From DASRHY01 sp046765875 (GTDB taxonomy: Bacteria; Actinomycetota; Actinomycetes; Propionibacteriales; Kribbellaceae): DNA of 51,846 bases. Position numbers and translations under genes: made by a program. The DNA lies in contig JBKPSJ010000011.1 in the NCBI GenBank assembly GCA_046765875.1, positions 1 through 51,846 on the forward strand, written 5' to 3'. Shown here one piece after another: positions 31,039 through 39,743 of the stretch (its first letter is position 1; the number at the start of each line of letters is the position of its first letter). The notes beneath the pieces were generated by a model. The model had not been told where the DNA came from and ran no database searches. It saw only the letters and a list, made by a program, of their open reading frames with translations.

Positions 31039-32549
31039 CTGCCGATCCCGGCGGTCGGGTGGTCGGAGGCGAGCCAGGTCGCCAGCAGCCGGGCCCCGGC
31101 GCCGGTCGGGCCCTTCGCGTACTCGAACTCGTCCGACAGGGACTCGGCCAGGCTCGACAGGTCGAGGTGCGCCCACGGCACGTCGCCCGCGAACGGCTTG
31201 AGGAACAGCGCGGCGGTGATCGAGCCCGGTCCGCCCGAACTGTTCATCGCGTCCGCGATCGGGGTCGAGATCAGCTCGACGTACTCCTCCGGGAGCGGCA
31301 TTCGCCACAGCCGCTCGCCGGACATCTCGCCGGCCTCGGCCAGGTTGTCGGCCAGCGCGTCGTCGGTGGCGAATATGCCGCCGTACAGCATCGCGCCGAG
31401 CGAGACCTTGATCGCGCCGGTCAGCGTGGCGACGTCGACGATCACGTCCGGCTTGAGGTCCTTCGCGGCGTACGCCAGGCCGTCGGCGAGCACCATCCGT
31501 CCCTCGGCGTCGGTGTTCTTCACCTCGGTGGTACGTCCGCCGTAGTGCCGGACGACATCGTCGGGCCGGTACGCCGTACCGGACGGCATGTTCTCCGCGG
31601 CGCACACCAACCCCGTGACCCGGACCCGGACGCCAAGATCGCGCAGCGCGGACATGGTCGCGATCACCGAGCCGCCGCCGGTCATGTCCCGCTTCATCGT
31701 CGCCATCGACTCGCGCGGCTTGAGCGACAGTCCGCCCGTGTCGAAGGTGATGCCCTTGCCGACCAGTACGACGTACGGGGTGTCCTTGACCGCGCCGTCG
31801 GGGGTGTAGTCGAGCCGGATGAACCGCGGCGGCCGGGTCGACCCCATACCGACCGCGAGCATGCCACCGAACCCCTCGGCGGCGAGCTTCTTCTCGTCCC
31901 AGACGGTGATCTCGAGGCCGCCCGCCTTGGCCACGGCGGTGGCCCGAGTCGCAAGCCAGGCCGGGGTCTTCTCGTTGGACGGAACAGTCGCCAGCTCACG
32001 CGCCAGCCAGCCGGCGCGTCCGATCACCAGTCCGCGCTCCAACGCGTCGCCGTGATCGGTGCCGGATCCGTCGGTGACCACGATCCGCCCGGCCACCGGC
32101 TTGCCGGGATCCACGGACTTGCGGTTGTAGTCGAACGAACCGAGAACAAGGCCTTCGCCGAACGCCTGCACATCGGTGCCATCGGCAACGACCGCGACGA
32201 CCCGGTCGTGCCCGCGGCCGCGCCGCGCGACCGCACCGCCGGCCTTGCGCAGGTCCGCCGCTGTCCCGGCACCGGTGCCGATCAGCACCAGTTCACGCGC
32301 GTCGCCGGACAGCAGCGGGTACGTCGCCACCGCGCCCGCCTTCGGGCTGAAACCGGTCGCGACCTGGGCCTCCAGCAGCTTCGGTACGTCCACACCGAGC
32401 CGCTCGCCGACGGCCTCCGCGGAAGCGGCCAGACCGGTATCGCCGACCGTCACGGTCCACAACGTTGCCCGGTCGCGCGGCAGATCCGCGCTCCAGCGGG
32501 TGACGGGTCCTGTGGGTACTCCGGTACGGGCGGTGGTGCGACGGGGCAC
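31035..32549 (-). CDS. pepA: Leucyl aminopeptidase (M17)
   Basis: A 504-residue cytosolic metallo-aminopeptidase that removes N-terminal leucine and other residues. The M17 metal and catalytic sites are VLVGKGITFDTGGLSLKP, MKRDMTGG, and the signature NTDAEGRMVLADGLAYA, followed by VDVATLTGA. The N-terminal domain (1-170) is variable. The GTG start at 32549 is the first available; a shorter start near VTRWSADL is possible. It is convergent with glgA and shares four bases with it. Confidence 0.93.
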   Translation of the reverse strand: MPRRTTARTGVPTGPVTRWSADLPRDRATLWTVTVGDTGLAASAEAVGERLGVDVPKLLEAQVATGFSPKAGAVATYPLLSGDARELVLIGTGAGTAADLRKAGGAVARRGRGHDRVVAVVADGTDVQAFGEGLVLGSFDYNRKSVDPGKPVAGRIVVTDGSGTDHGDALERGLVIGRAGWLARELATVPSNEKTPAWLATRATAVAKAGGLEITVWDEKKLAAEGFGGMLAVGMGSTRPPRFIRLDYTPDGAVKDTPYVVLVGKGITFDTGGLSLKPRESMATMKRDMTGGGSVIATMSALRDLGVRVRVTGLVCAAENMPSGTAYRPDDVVRHYGGRTTEVKNTDAEGRMVLADGLAYAAKDLKPDVIVDVATLTGAIKVSLGAMLYGGIFATDDALADNLAEAGEMSGERLWRMPLPEEYVELISTPIADAMNSSGGPGSITAALFLKPFAGDVPWAHLDLSSLAESLSDEFEYAKGPTGAGARLLATWLASDHPTAGIGS

Positions 32550-32645
32550 GTGATCCTCACAGTTCAGCGGTCGGCCGGGTCTGCGGACGCTGCGGCCCGA
32601 GACACCCGTCCGGTCTCGCGGCGACCTTCCGGAACAGTCAGCCTA

Positions 32646-32682
32646 ACGGCCCCGGCAGATGGCTGGCATCCGCCGGGGCCGT
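32646..32682 (-). terminator. Hairpin terminator after the DUF3117 gene
   Basis: ACGGCCCCGGC (32646-32656) and GCCGGGGCCGT (32672-32682) are perfectly complementary over 11 bases around a 15-base loop, 28 bases beyond the DUF3117 stop in its direction. It separates that gene from pepA. No T tract. Confidence 0.6.
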
Positions 32683-32710
32683 ACGTTTCGGATTAGCTGC
32701 GACGTCGAGG

Positions 32711-32878
32711 TCAGTCCACGACGGCCTTCAGCGCGTTCCCGAGCTCGGTCGCCTCGTCGGCGTTCAGCTCGACGACAAGGCGTCCGCCGCCCTCGAGCGG
32801 GACCCGCATCACGATCCCCCGTCCTTCCTTGGTGACCTCGAGCGGACCGTCGCCCGTCCGCGGCTTCATCGCCGCCAT
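32711..32878 (-). CDS. DUF3117-family small protein
   Basis: A 55-residue protein (MAAMKPRTGDGPLEVTKEGR start, then GIVMRVPLEGGGRLVVELNADEATELGNALKAVV). It matches the DUF3117 family, found throughout actinobacteria and present as Rv1211 between tagA and glgA in M. tuberculosis, the same neighbourhood as here. The function is unknown. The predicted form is a small beta sheet with a C-terminal helix. Confidence 0.88.
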   Translation of the reverse strand: MAAMKPRTGDGPLEVTKEGRGIVMRVPLEGGGRLVVELNADEATELGNALKAVVD

Positions 32879-33034
32879 GCGCGCACCCCTTCCCTCATCG
32901 GTTCAGCGACGGCACCGTCACCATCGGGGCGGTGGTGCGCCGTCGGCGCGTAGTCGCAGTGTGGACTGCTGTTGGTTGCCCCATTATCCCTTATTCCGGG
33001 CCAGGATCGTGCACCATACGGCAGACTCGGCGTC

Positions 33035-33817
33035 GTGCACGCGCGTTCGGCCCTCTTCGACCTGTACGGCGACCACCTGCGCGATCGCGGCGGGGAGGCG
33101 CCGGTGGCCGCCCTCGTACAGCTCCTGGCGCCGCTGGGAGTGCAGCCGCCGGCGGTCCGTACGGCGGTCTCGCGCATGGTCCGGCAGGCCTGGCTGGAGC
33201 CGGTCCGGATCGACGGCCAGCCCGGGTACGCGCTGACCAGCCGGGCCCGGCGCCGCCTCGACGACGCGGCTGCCCGTATCTATCGCACCGGCGCGGACGG
33301 CGTCTGGGACCGCCACTGGCACCTGGCGGTTCTGCGGGATGTGCCGGACCGGCGACGCCGCGACCGGCTCGGCTCACAGCTCGGTTTTCTCGGCTGGGTG
33401 CCGCTGTCAGACAGCACTTGGGTCGGCCTGCGTGACGATGCCGAGGTGGACGCCGTACTGGCCGCCGAACAGCTCTCGGCGGACCGGTTCACCGCACCAG
33501 TGGAGAACGGCGCCGCCGACTTCGCCCGCCGGGCGTGGCAGCTCGACGAACTCGGCGCGGCGTACGACGAATGGTTGCGTCAGGCCAAGGAACTGGTCGG
33601 CAACGCGAACGAGCCCGGCGACGAGCAGGCGTTCGCGGTCCGCTCGCAACTGGTACACGAGTGGCGCAAGTTCCTGTTCCGCGACCCCGGCCTACCGCCC
33701 GAACTGCTGCCGTCCGGTTGGAGCGGCAACCGCGCGGCAGCGTATTTCGACCACCATGCGGACAGGCTGGCCAAGTCAGCCGGCCGGTTCGTCGACCGTT
33801 GCCTGAAGAACCCTTGA
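33035..33817 (+). CDS. PaaX-family transcriptional regulator
   Basis: A 260-residue regulator. An N-terminal winged helix (SALFDLYGDHLRDRGG, then VRTAVSRMVRQAWLEPVR) is followed by the PaaX central domain (WDRHWHLAVLRDVP, RDRLGSQLGFLGWVPLSDSTWVG) and a C-terminal domain with VHEWRKFLFRDPGLPPELLP, a diagnostic PaaX segment. PaaX represses phenylacetate genes by responding to phenylacetyl-CoA. GTG at 33035 starts the conserved region. An enoyl-CoA hydratase follows in the same direction. Confidence 0.88.
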   Translation: MHARSALFDLYGDHLRDRGGEAPVAALVQLLAPLGVQPPAVRTAVSRMVRQAWLEPVRIDGQPGYALTSRARRRLDDAAARIYRTGADGVWDRHWHLAVLRDVPDRRRRDRLGSQLGFLGWVPLSDSTWVGLRDDAEVDAVLAAEQLSADRFTAPVENGAADFARRAWQLDELGAAYDEWLRQAKELVGNANEPGDEQAFAVRSQLVHEWRKFLFRDPGLPPELLPSGWSGNRAAAYFDHHADRLAKSAGRFVDRCLKNP

Positions 33818-33879
33818 GCGCGGTCGACTCGCTCACAAAACCGTGACCCGCTGCCGCCCGGTGATCGAGGATGGGGGGT

Positions 33880-34671
33880 ATGAGCGACGAGATCCTGTAC
33901 GACGTGGCCGCCGGCGTCGGCACCATCACGCTGAACCGCCCGGACGCGATGAACGCCCTAGACATCGCGACCAAGGAGCAGCTCAAGGCAGCTGTCGAAC
34001 GGGCAGCGGAAGACGACGCCGTTCGGTGCGTGGTGGTCACCGGCAACGGCCGGGCGTTCTGCGTCGGGCAGGACCTCAAGGAGCATGTCGAACTGCTCGG
34101 CGCGGGGAACAGCGAGCAGTTGTGGAGCACGGTTCCCGAGCACTACGCGCCGATCGCGCACGGACTGGCCGAGATGCCGAAGCCGGTCGTTGCCGCGGTC
34201 AACGGCGTCGCGGCCGGTGCGGGTGCGTCGATCGCGTTCGCCTGCGACTTCCGGGTGCTGTCAGACACCGCGGGGTTCAATCTCGCCTTTGCCGGTGTGG
34301 CACTGTCCTGCGATACCGGCATCTCCTGGACCCTCCCCCGTCTGATCGGTACCGCCAAAGCGACCGATTTGCTGTACCTCCCGCGTACGGTGAAGGCGGC
34401 CGAGGCGCTGGAACTGGGCCTGGCCAGCCGCGTCGTACCGGCCGCTGAACTCGCGACCGCGACTGCCGAACTGGCCACGACGCTGGCCGCGGGGCCGACC
34501 GTTGCGTACGGCGCGATTCGTCGCTCGATCAACTACTCGGCGACGCACACGCTGGCCGAGTCGCTCGAGTTCGAGGGCACGCAGATGAAGCTCACCGGCG
34601 ACACCGAGGATCACCCGAACGCGGTGAGGTCCTTCGTGACCAAGGAGAAGCCGGTCTTCAAGGGGCGGTGA
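33880..34671 (+). CDS. Enoyl-CoA hydratase/isomerase (PaaG-like)
   Basis: A 263-residue crotonase-fold protein. The CoA and oxyanion sites are LNRPDAMNALD, FCVGQDL and GVAAGAGASIAFACD. The second acidic position reads SCDTGISWTLPRLIG, an aspartate where hydratases have glutamate, as in isomerase-type members such as PaaG (epoxyphenylacetyl-CoA isomerase). The ATG at 33880 has a GGGG run just upstream; an ATG three codons earlier is possible. The PaaX-type gene 62 bases upstream supports a role in phenylacetate or a related CoA ester pathway. Confidence 0.85.
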   Translation: MSDEILYDVAAGVGTITLNRPDAMNALDIATKEQLKAAVERAAEDDAVRCVVVTGNGRAFCVGQDLKEHVELLGAGNSEQLWSTVPEHYAPIAHGLAEMPKPVVAAVNGVAAGAGASIAFACDFRVLSDTAGFNLAFAGVALSCDTGISWTLPRLIGTAKATDLLYLPRTVKAAEALELGLASRVVPAAELATATAELATTLAAGPTVAYGAIRRSINYSATHTLAESLEFEGTQMKLTGDTEDHPNAVRSFVTKEKPVFKGR

Positions 34672-34672
34672 C

Positions 34673-35245
34673 TCAGCGGGCTTCTGATCGGGCTACGCAG
34701 TCGGCCAAGTGGTCGTTGACGATGCCGGTCGCCTGCATCATCGCGTAGCAGGTGGTCGGACCGACGAAGACGAATCCGTTCTTCTTCAACGTCTTCGACA
34801 GCGCCTTGGACTCCGGCGTCGCCGGCGGGATGTCGGCCAGCGTCTTGGGCGCCGGTCCGGGCTCTGGCGCGAAGGACCAGAGCAGCTCGGTCAGCCCGCC
34901 CTCGCCCAGATCGAGCACGGCCCGCGCGTTGGTGATCGCGGCAGCGATCTTCAAGCGGTTCCGGACGATTCCGGCGTCGGCCATCAGCCGATCGAAGTCG
35001 TCGTCGCCGTACGCCGCCACCGCCTCGGGGTCGAAGCCCGCGAACGCCTCCCGGAACGCAGGCCGCTTGCGCAGGATCGTGATCCAGGACAGGCCGGACT
35101 GGAACGCCTCCAGAGTCAGCCGCTCATACAGTCCGGCATCGTCCCGGATCTCGCGGCCCCATTCCTCGTCGTGGTACAGCAGGTAGTCCGGCGTCGATAT
35201 CGCCCAGTCGCAGCGCGGCCTGCCGTCGGCGGCCAGCGCGGTCAT
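34673..35245 (-). CDS. tag: DNA-3-methyladenine glycosylase I
   Basis: A 190-residue base-excision glycosylase removing 3-methyladenine. It has the N-terminal RCDWAISTPDYLLYHDEEWG with the zinc cysteine and substrate-contact residues, LEAFQSGLSWITILRKRPAFR, and the C-terminal VGPTTCYAMMQATGIVNDHLADC, with the His and Cys zinc ligands. ATG overlaps the SRPBCC gene stop by four bases. In mycobacteria tagA is also next to the DUF3117 gene. Confidence 0.94.
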   Translation of the reverse strand: MTALAADGRPRCDWAISTPDYLLYHDEEWGREIRDDAGLYERLTLEAFQSGLSWITILRKRPAFREAFAGFDPEAVAAYGDDDFDRLMADAGIVRNRLKIAAAITNARAVLDLGEGGLTELLWSFAPEPGPAPKTLADIPPATPESKALSKTLKKNGFVFVGPTTCYAMMQATGIVNDHLADCVARSEAR

Positions 35246-35661
35246 GCCGTCTCCAGCTTGCGTACGAGCCGGCGCAGCGACATCCGCAGGAACATCTCGA
35301 AGCCGGGCCGGACGACCGGCCAGGCGACCTCGAGCCGCCCGAGCTCGATGTCCTCGGTCCAGACGAACCGGCAGCGGCCGGGGCCGAGGTCCTCGATCGC
35401 GAACGCGCCCTCGCCGCGCATCACTTTGCCGAGGTGCCTGACCCTGCACAGGCGTGGCGGGTCCCAGACGGTGATCTCCATGTCGTCAGTGAACCCGAGC
35501 GGACCGACAGCCGTGCGCGCCGAGACCCGCTCGCCGAGCGCGGCCCCACCGCTGACCTTGGTGAGCAGCATCCACTCCGACTGCCGCTCCCAGGTGACGA
35601 CCGCGGCCCAGCCCTCCTCCGCGCCGACCGGTAGCTCGGTGGCGACCTCGGCGTGCGCCAT
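35242..35661 (-). CDS. SRPBCC (START-like) family protein
   Basis: A 139-residue helix-grip protein of the polyketide cyclase/dehydrase type, with W-rich beta segments (WERQSEWMLLTKVSGG, WDPPRLCRVRHLG, FVWTEDIELG) and a long C-terminal helix (VRPGFEMFLRMSLRRLVRKLE). The ligand is unknown. Its ATG shares one base with the stop of the DivIVA-like gene (TGATG), and its own stop overlaps tag, so the three genes are co-expressed. Confidence 0.85.
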   Translation of the reverse strand: MAHAEVATELPVGAEEGWAAVVTWERQSEWMLLTKVSGGAALGERVSARTAVGPLGFTDDMEITVWDPPRLCRVRHLGKVMRGEGAFAIEDLGPGRCRFVWTEDIELGRLEVAWPVVRPGFEMFLRMSLRRLVRKLETA

Positions 35662-37010
35662 CAGGCCCGTCGCTCCGCGGGGCTCTGGTCGCGTTCGCCC
35701 TCGGACTCGTCCGGCGCGGGCTCCTGCACCACTGTCGGCACACTCCGTGGCCCTGCCTTCGGCCCCTGCTGGGCCGACCTCGGCGCCGGACGCACGGCGT
35801 CGTCGGTCCGCTTCGGCGCCGGTCGCACCGTCTGCGAAGGCGCCCCGTGCACCGACCAAACCCGCCGCTCCGCCTGCTCAGCCGCGCCCTGCGCACCATT
35901 GGCCGACTCACTTATCGCCGGACCCTCCGCGGTATCCGCATCCGCACCGCGGTCATCCTCAGCCTCGACCGGCCGCTCAGCCGCGTCCTCCGCTGCCGGC
36001 GGTGCACCACCGGAGTCGGGCCGCCCCTCGGTCGGCGAATCCACGACCGGCTGTTCGGCAGCCGGGACCTCGGGGGCAGAGGCGGCGGTCGGTGGCTCGG
36101 CGGTCGGCGGGTCGGTGATCGTTTGCTCGGATGGGTCGGGGTCGCGCAGGCGCGGGACCACCGGCGCCGGTCGCTCTGGCTGGGTGGCTTCCGTGGCTGT
36201 GGGAGTGTCCGAGTGCTTCGCCGCCTCTGTCGACGGTGACTTGGCGGGCTCGGGGTCGCGCAACCGCGGGATCACCACCGGCATCGGCTGCTCCGGGGGC
36301 CGCGCACCGTCCTCGGCCGTGGCCTCCGTGTCCTCAGCGGGCCCCGCCGGATCCGGCCCGCCGCCGGCCTGTGCGGAGTCGGCGAGATCGGCCGCATTCC
36401 CGGTCTCCGCAGCCTCCGTGACCGCAGCGGCCTGCGTCACTTCGGTGGTGTCTGTCGTGTCCTCGACCGCGGGGGGTTCGGCCGTGGCCTCCGATGGGGT
36501 GGGCTGCTCGGTCACCGGCTCGGTCACCGGCTCGGTCATCGGCTCGGTCACCGGCTCGGTCGCGGTTTCGGTCACCGCCGCTTGGGGCGGTGCGCCGTGG
36601 TCGGGGTGGGTCGTGGAACGGCGGGCGGCGTGCCGGCCGACCGGGGCGTGCACGACGTCGGCCGCTGCGACGGACGGGTTCTCCACCGGGTGCACCGGGT
36701 AGCCGTCGCCGGGCGACGTCTCCGCGATCGGACGGACCGCGCGCTCGAGATCAGCGATCCTGCGGTCGCGCTCGGCGACTTCGCGGGAGACCCGTTCGAG
36801 CAGGCTGTCGACCTCGTCCATCCGGTATCCGCGTACGCCGACCGCGAACCGCGACGACTCGATGTCGTCGGCGCCCAGCAGCCGGTCGGAGGGCACCCGC
36901 ATGTCCGGCCGGTCGTCGTAGGCCTCGGCCATACCGCCCCAGCGGCCCGACGCGACAACGGCGACGGCGCCGATCAGAAGCACGACGACTACGGTGAAGA
37001 ACCACATCAC
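35661..37010 (-). CDS. DivIVA-domain membrane protein with long acidic repeat tail
   Basis: A 449-residue protein. One membrane helix at residues 3-20 is followed by DivIVA-like RFAVGVRGYRMDEVDSLLERVSREV and a coiled coil (about 52-95, AERDRRIADLERAV). The remaining 330 residues are Thr/Pro/Glu/Ala-rich, with TEPV units and two copies of the motif PRLRDPxP. The position beside tag matches M. tuberculosis Rv1209. A role at the growing pole or septum is plausible but not shown. Confidence 0.75.
   Translation of the reverse strand: MMWFFTVVVVLLIGAVAVVASGRWGGMAEAYDDRPDMRVPSDRLLGADDIESSRFAVGVRGYRMDEVDSLLERVSREVAERDRRIADLERAVRPIAETSPGDGYPVHPVENPSVAAADVVHAPVGRHAARRSTTHPDHGAPPQAAVTETATEPVTEPMTEPVTEPVTEQPTPSEATAEPPAVEDTTDTTEVTQAAAVTEAAETGNAADLADSAQAGGGPDPAGPAEDTEATAEDGARPPEQPMPVVIPRLRDPEPAKSPSTEAAKHSDTPTATEATQPERPAPVVPRLRDPDPSEQTITDPPTAEPPTAASAPEVPAAEQPVVDSPTEGRPDSGGAPPAAEDAAERPVEAEDDRGADADTAEGPAISESANGAQGAAEQAERRVWSVHGAPSQTVRPAPKRTDDAVRPAPRSAQQGPKAGPRSVPTVVQEPAPDESEGERDQSPAERRA
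36507..36576. repeat. 12-bp tandem repeat encoding TEPV units
   Basis: About five copies of a 12-base unit (CTCGGTCACCGG on this strand), with one variant, encode repeated Thr-Glu-Pro-Val/Met in the DivIVA-like protein. Copy number may vary between strains by slippage. Confidence 0.7.
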
Positions 37011-37102
37011 GCCCCCGATCGTGCCATGTCACCCCTATCACGGCACGCCGGGTGACAGCGGACACTCCGAACACGTGTCAGCCACGCCGTGCCACGGCGG
37101 CG

Positions 37103-37915
37103 TCAGGTGCCGTCGGCTAGGTCCTCGGCCGCCTGGCGGGCCGCCTCCTCGGCGGCGGCGTCGGCGATCTCGTCGGCCTTGACGATGTAGCTGACCGCCT
37201 CGTCGACGTCGTCGGTGACGGTGAACATGTCCAGGTCGGCGGGCGCGATCTTGCCGTCGGCCAGCGCTGTGTCGCGCAGCCAGTCGATCAGCCCGCCCCA
37301 GTACGACGTACCGAACAACACGACCGGGAACGAGGTGACCTTGCGGGTCTGGGTCAGCGTGAGCGCCTCGAACAGTTCGTCGAGGGTGCCGAAGCCGCCG
37401 GGCATCACCACGAAACCCTGGGCATATTTGACGAACATCATCTTGCGGGTGAAGAAGTAGCGGAAGTTCATCCCGATGTCGACCCACTCGTTCAGGCCGC
37501 TCTCGAACGGGAGCTCGATGCCGAGCCCGACCGACACGCCGTCGGCCTGCGAGGCACCCTTGTTCACCGCCTCCATCACACCCGGCCCGCCGCCGGTGAT
37601 CACCGCGTACCCGGCACCGGCCAGTTTGCGGCCGAGCTCCTCCGCTGCGGCGTACATCGGGTCGTCGGGCTTGGTCCGCGCAGACCCGAACACGCTGATC
37701 GCCGGTCCGAGCTCGGCCAGCATCCCGAATCCCTCGATGAACTCGGACTGGATCCGCAGCACCCGCCACGGGTCGGTGTGCACCCAGTCCGACGGCCCGC
37801 GGCTGTCCAGCAACCGCTGCTCCGAGGTCGACTGCTGCACCTGCTTGCGGCGCATCAGCACCGGCCCGCGCTGGGTCTGAACGGGCCGGTCCGGGTGGAT
37901 CGAGGGATCGGTCAT
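37103..37915 (-). CDS. LOG-family protein (cytokinin phosphoribohydrolase type, TIGR00730)
   Basis: A 270-residue Rossmann-like protein. The nucleotide site is SVFGSARTKPDDPMY and VITGGGPGVMEAVNKGA, and the LOG signature is VVMPGGFGTLDELFEALTLTQT. LOG proteins release free adenine bases from nucleoside 5'-monophosphates; M. tuberculosis Rv1205 does this in cytokinin production and lies near dapE, as here. The N-terminus carries about 70 extra residues and the C-terminus an alanine-rich helix. ATG at 37915 is 6 bases from the dapE stop. Confidence 0.9.
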   Translation of the reverse strand: MTDPSIHPDRPVQTQRGPVLMRRKQVQQSTSEQRLLDSRGPSDWVHTDPWRVLRIQSEFIEGFGMLAELGPAISVFGSARTKPDDPMYAAAEELGRKLAGAGYAVITGGGPGVMEAVNKGASQADGVSVGLGIELPFESGLNEWVDIGMNFRYFFTRKMMFVKYAQGFVVMPGGFGTLDELFEALTLTQTRKVTSFPVVLFGTSYWGGLIDWLRDTALADGKIAPADLDMFTVTDDVDEAVSYIVKADEIADAAAEEAARQAAEDLADGT

Positions 37916-37920
37916 GGCAT

Positions 37921-38976
37921 TCAGGTTAGCCAGGCGATCAGGCGTCGCTCGCATTCCTGGATGTCGGCTTCGGGTACGTATTCGTCCTGCTTGTGCGCCA
38001 GGAGCGGGTTGCCCGGACCGTAGTTCACGGCCGGTACGCCGAGCGCCGTGAAGCGGGCCACGTCGGTCCAGCCGAACTTCGGCATCGGCGTACCACCGAC
38101 AGCCGTCACGAAAGCCGCCGCGGCGGGCCGGTCGAGTCCGGGAAGCGCGCCCGGCGCGGAGTCGACCACGGCGACGTCGAACCCGTCGAACACCTCGCGC
38201 AGGTGCTGCTCGGCCTCTTTCTCGTCGCGGCTGGGCGCGAACCGGTAGTTCACCGACACCGTGCATGCATCCGGCAGCACGTTGCCCGCTACACCGCCGC
38301 TGATCGCCACCGCGTTCATGCCCTCGCGGTATTCCAGCCCGTCGATCGGGACCCGCCGGGGCTGGTACGCCGACAAGCGAGCCAGGATCTCCCCCGCGGC
38401 GTGAACAGCGTTGCGGCCCATCCACCAGCGGGCGGTGTGGGCACGTTCGCCGGTAGTCCTCACATCGACCCGCATGGTGCCCTGGCAGCCGGCCTCGACG
38501 ACCGCGTTCGACGGCTCCATCACCACGGCGAACACGCCCTGGAGCAGGTCCGGCCGGGCCGCGGCCAGCTTGCCGAGACCGTTGCGCTCGGCCTCGACCT
38601 CCTCGCAGTCGTAGAAGACATAGGTGACGTCCCGGTTCGGCTCGGCCAGTTGCGCCGCGAGCCGCAGCGCCACCGCGACGCCGCCCTTCATGTCACACGC
38701 GCCGAGCCCGTGGATCAGGCCGTCGGTACGCCGTGCCGGCAGGTTGTCGTTGAGCGGAACGGTGTCGAGGTGACCGGCGATCACGATCCGCTCGGCCCGG
38801 CCGAGGGTGGTACGAGCCGTCACCGTGTTGCCGTGCCGCTCCACTGTCAGATGCGGGTAGGCCGTCAGCACGGCCTGGACCGCATTCGCGATCGCCTGCT
38901 CGTTGCCGCTGACCGACTGGATGTCGACCAGTGCCGCGGTGAGGCCGGGGCCGGACTGGGTGAGGTCGAGGCTCAT
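37921..38976 (-). CDS. dapE: Succinyl-diaminopimelate desuccinylase
   Basis: A 351-residue M20 di-zinc hydrolase (EC 3.5.1.18) in the lysine and meso-diaminopimelate pathway. Zinc ligands are His in IAGHLDTVPL, Asp in GLGACDMKGGVA and Glu in FYDCEEVEAERNGLG; GNVLPDACTVSVNYRFAP belongs to the lid domain. ATG overlaps the VOC gene stop (ATGA). dapD lies 2 kb away on the other strand, so the pathway genes are near but not in one operon. Confidence 0.92.
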   Translation of the reverse strand: MSLDLTQSGPGLTAALVDIQSVSGNEQAIANAVQAVLTAYPHLTVERHGNTVTARTTLGRAERIVIAGHLDTVPLNDNLPARRTDGLIHGLGACDMKGGVAVALRLAAQLAEPNRDVTYVFYDCEEVEAERNGLGKLAAARPDLLQGVFAVVMEPSNAVVEAGCQGTMRVDVRTTGERAHTARWWMGRNAVHAAGEILARLSAYQPRRVPIDGLEYREGMNAVAISGGVAGNVLPDACTVSVNYRFAPSRDEKEAEQHLREVFDGFDVAVVDSAPGALPGLDRPAAAAFVTAVGGTPMPKFGWTDVARFTALGVPAVNYGPGNPLLAHKQDEYVPEADIQECERRLIAWLT

Positions 38977-39671
38977 GCCGCGCCCTCCCCTTCGGCCGGA
39001 ACCGACAGGAACACGCAGAACTCGTTGCCCTCCGGATCGGTGCAGATGTCCCAGTCGATCTCGTCGTCGCGTTCGCGCTGCAGGCCGGCGCCTGCGTCGA
39101 GTACCGGCTGCAACTCGTCGGCGGTGACGTCCCAGTGCACCCTGTTCTTGACCGTCTTCGGCTCCGGCACCGGGTTGAAGACCCAGTACTGGAACGGCGA
39201 ACCCGGCACGCGCTCGAGCCACCACCACGGTTTGGCCTCGTCGTGCCCGACATCGCCGCCGATCACCCCGGCCCACCAGCGCGCCTGCGCCTGCGGGTCG
39301 GCGGAGTCCACGACGATCTCGAACGGCCGGTACGAGGGGACCGCCTCGCGAACGAACGCGCAGAACTCACCGCCCTCGGGGTCGGTCATCACTGTCCAGT
39401 GCTGGGTGTCGGACTCCGGGGTTTGCACAGTCGCGCCGAGCTTCTCCAGGTCACTGACCGCGGCGGTCGCGACGTCGAGGTGAACCCTGTTCTTCGCCGT
39501 GCGCTTCTCCGGGACGCTGTTGATCCATACCGTCTTCTCCGACCGGTCACCGAGCAGGACGTACGGGTTGTCGGCGGCAGCGGCCAGCCCGAGCACGTGC
39601 GCCCAGAACTCCGCGAGCAGGCGATTGTCGTTCGCGTCGATGCACAGATCCTTGTAGCGGGCCACGGTCAT
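38973..39671 (-). CDS. Double VOC (glyoxalase-like) domain protein
   Basis: A 232-residue protein with two vicinal-oxygen-chelate modules (about 3-112 and 115-225). Each has a KNRVHLDV/KNRVHWDV strand and ends in TDPEGGEFCAF or TDPEGNEFCVF, the metal-ligand strand pattern of glyoxalase/bleomycin-resistance relatives. The substrate is unknown. It is coupled to dapE by ATGA. Its ATG at 39671 is 24 bases from a strong hairpin. Confidence 0.85.
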   Translation of the reverse strand: MTVARYKDLCIDANDNRLLAEFWAHVLGLAAAADNPYVLLGDRSEKTVWINSVPEKRTAKNRVHLDVATAAVSDLEKLGATVQTPESDTQHWTVMTDPEGGEFCAFVREAVPSYRPFEIVVDSADPQAQARWWAGVIGGDVGHDEAKPWWWLERVPGSPFQYWVFNPVPEPKTVKNRVHWDVTADELQPVLDAGAGLQRERDDEIDWDICTDPEGNEFCVFLSVPAEGEGAA

Positions 39672-39694
39672 GCGCGCAAGGCTAGCCGCTCATC

Positions 39695-39736
39695 GGCATG
39701 GCACCCGCGCCGGTCGTCGGGCGCGGGTGCCATGCC
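39695..39736 (-). terminator. Perfect 17-bp stem hairpin
   Basis: Arms 39695-39711 and 39720-39736 are perfectly complementary over 17 bases with an 8-base loop. It lies 7 bases past the stop codon of a minus-strand gene remnant, so it is probably that gene's old terminator, now directly before the VOC gene. Confidence 0.7.
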
Positions 39737-39743
39737 GGGCCGG

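Noticed and set aside
32829..33236. 135-codon plus-strand frame
   Set aside because: It is antisense to the DUF3117 gene and out of frame with the PaaX gene.
36507..36576. CRISPR-like short repeats
   Set aside because: The 12-bp units are contiguous, without spacers, and in frame in a coding region.
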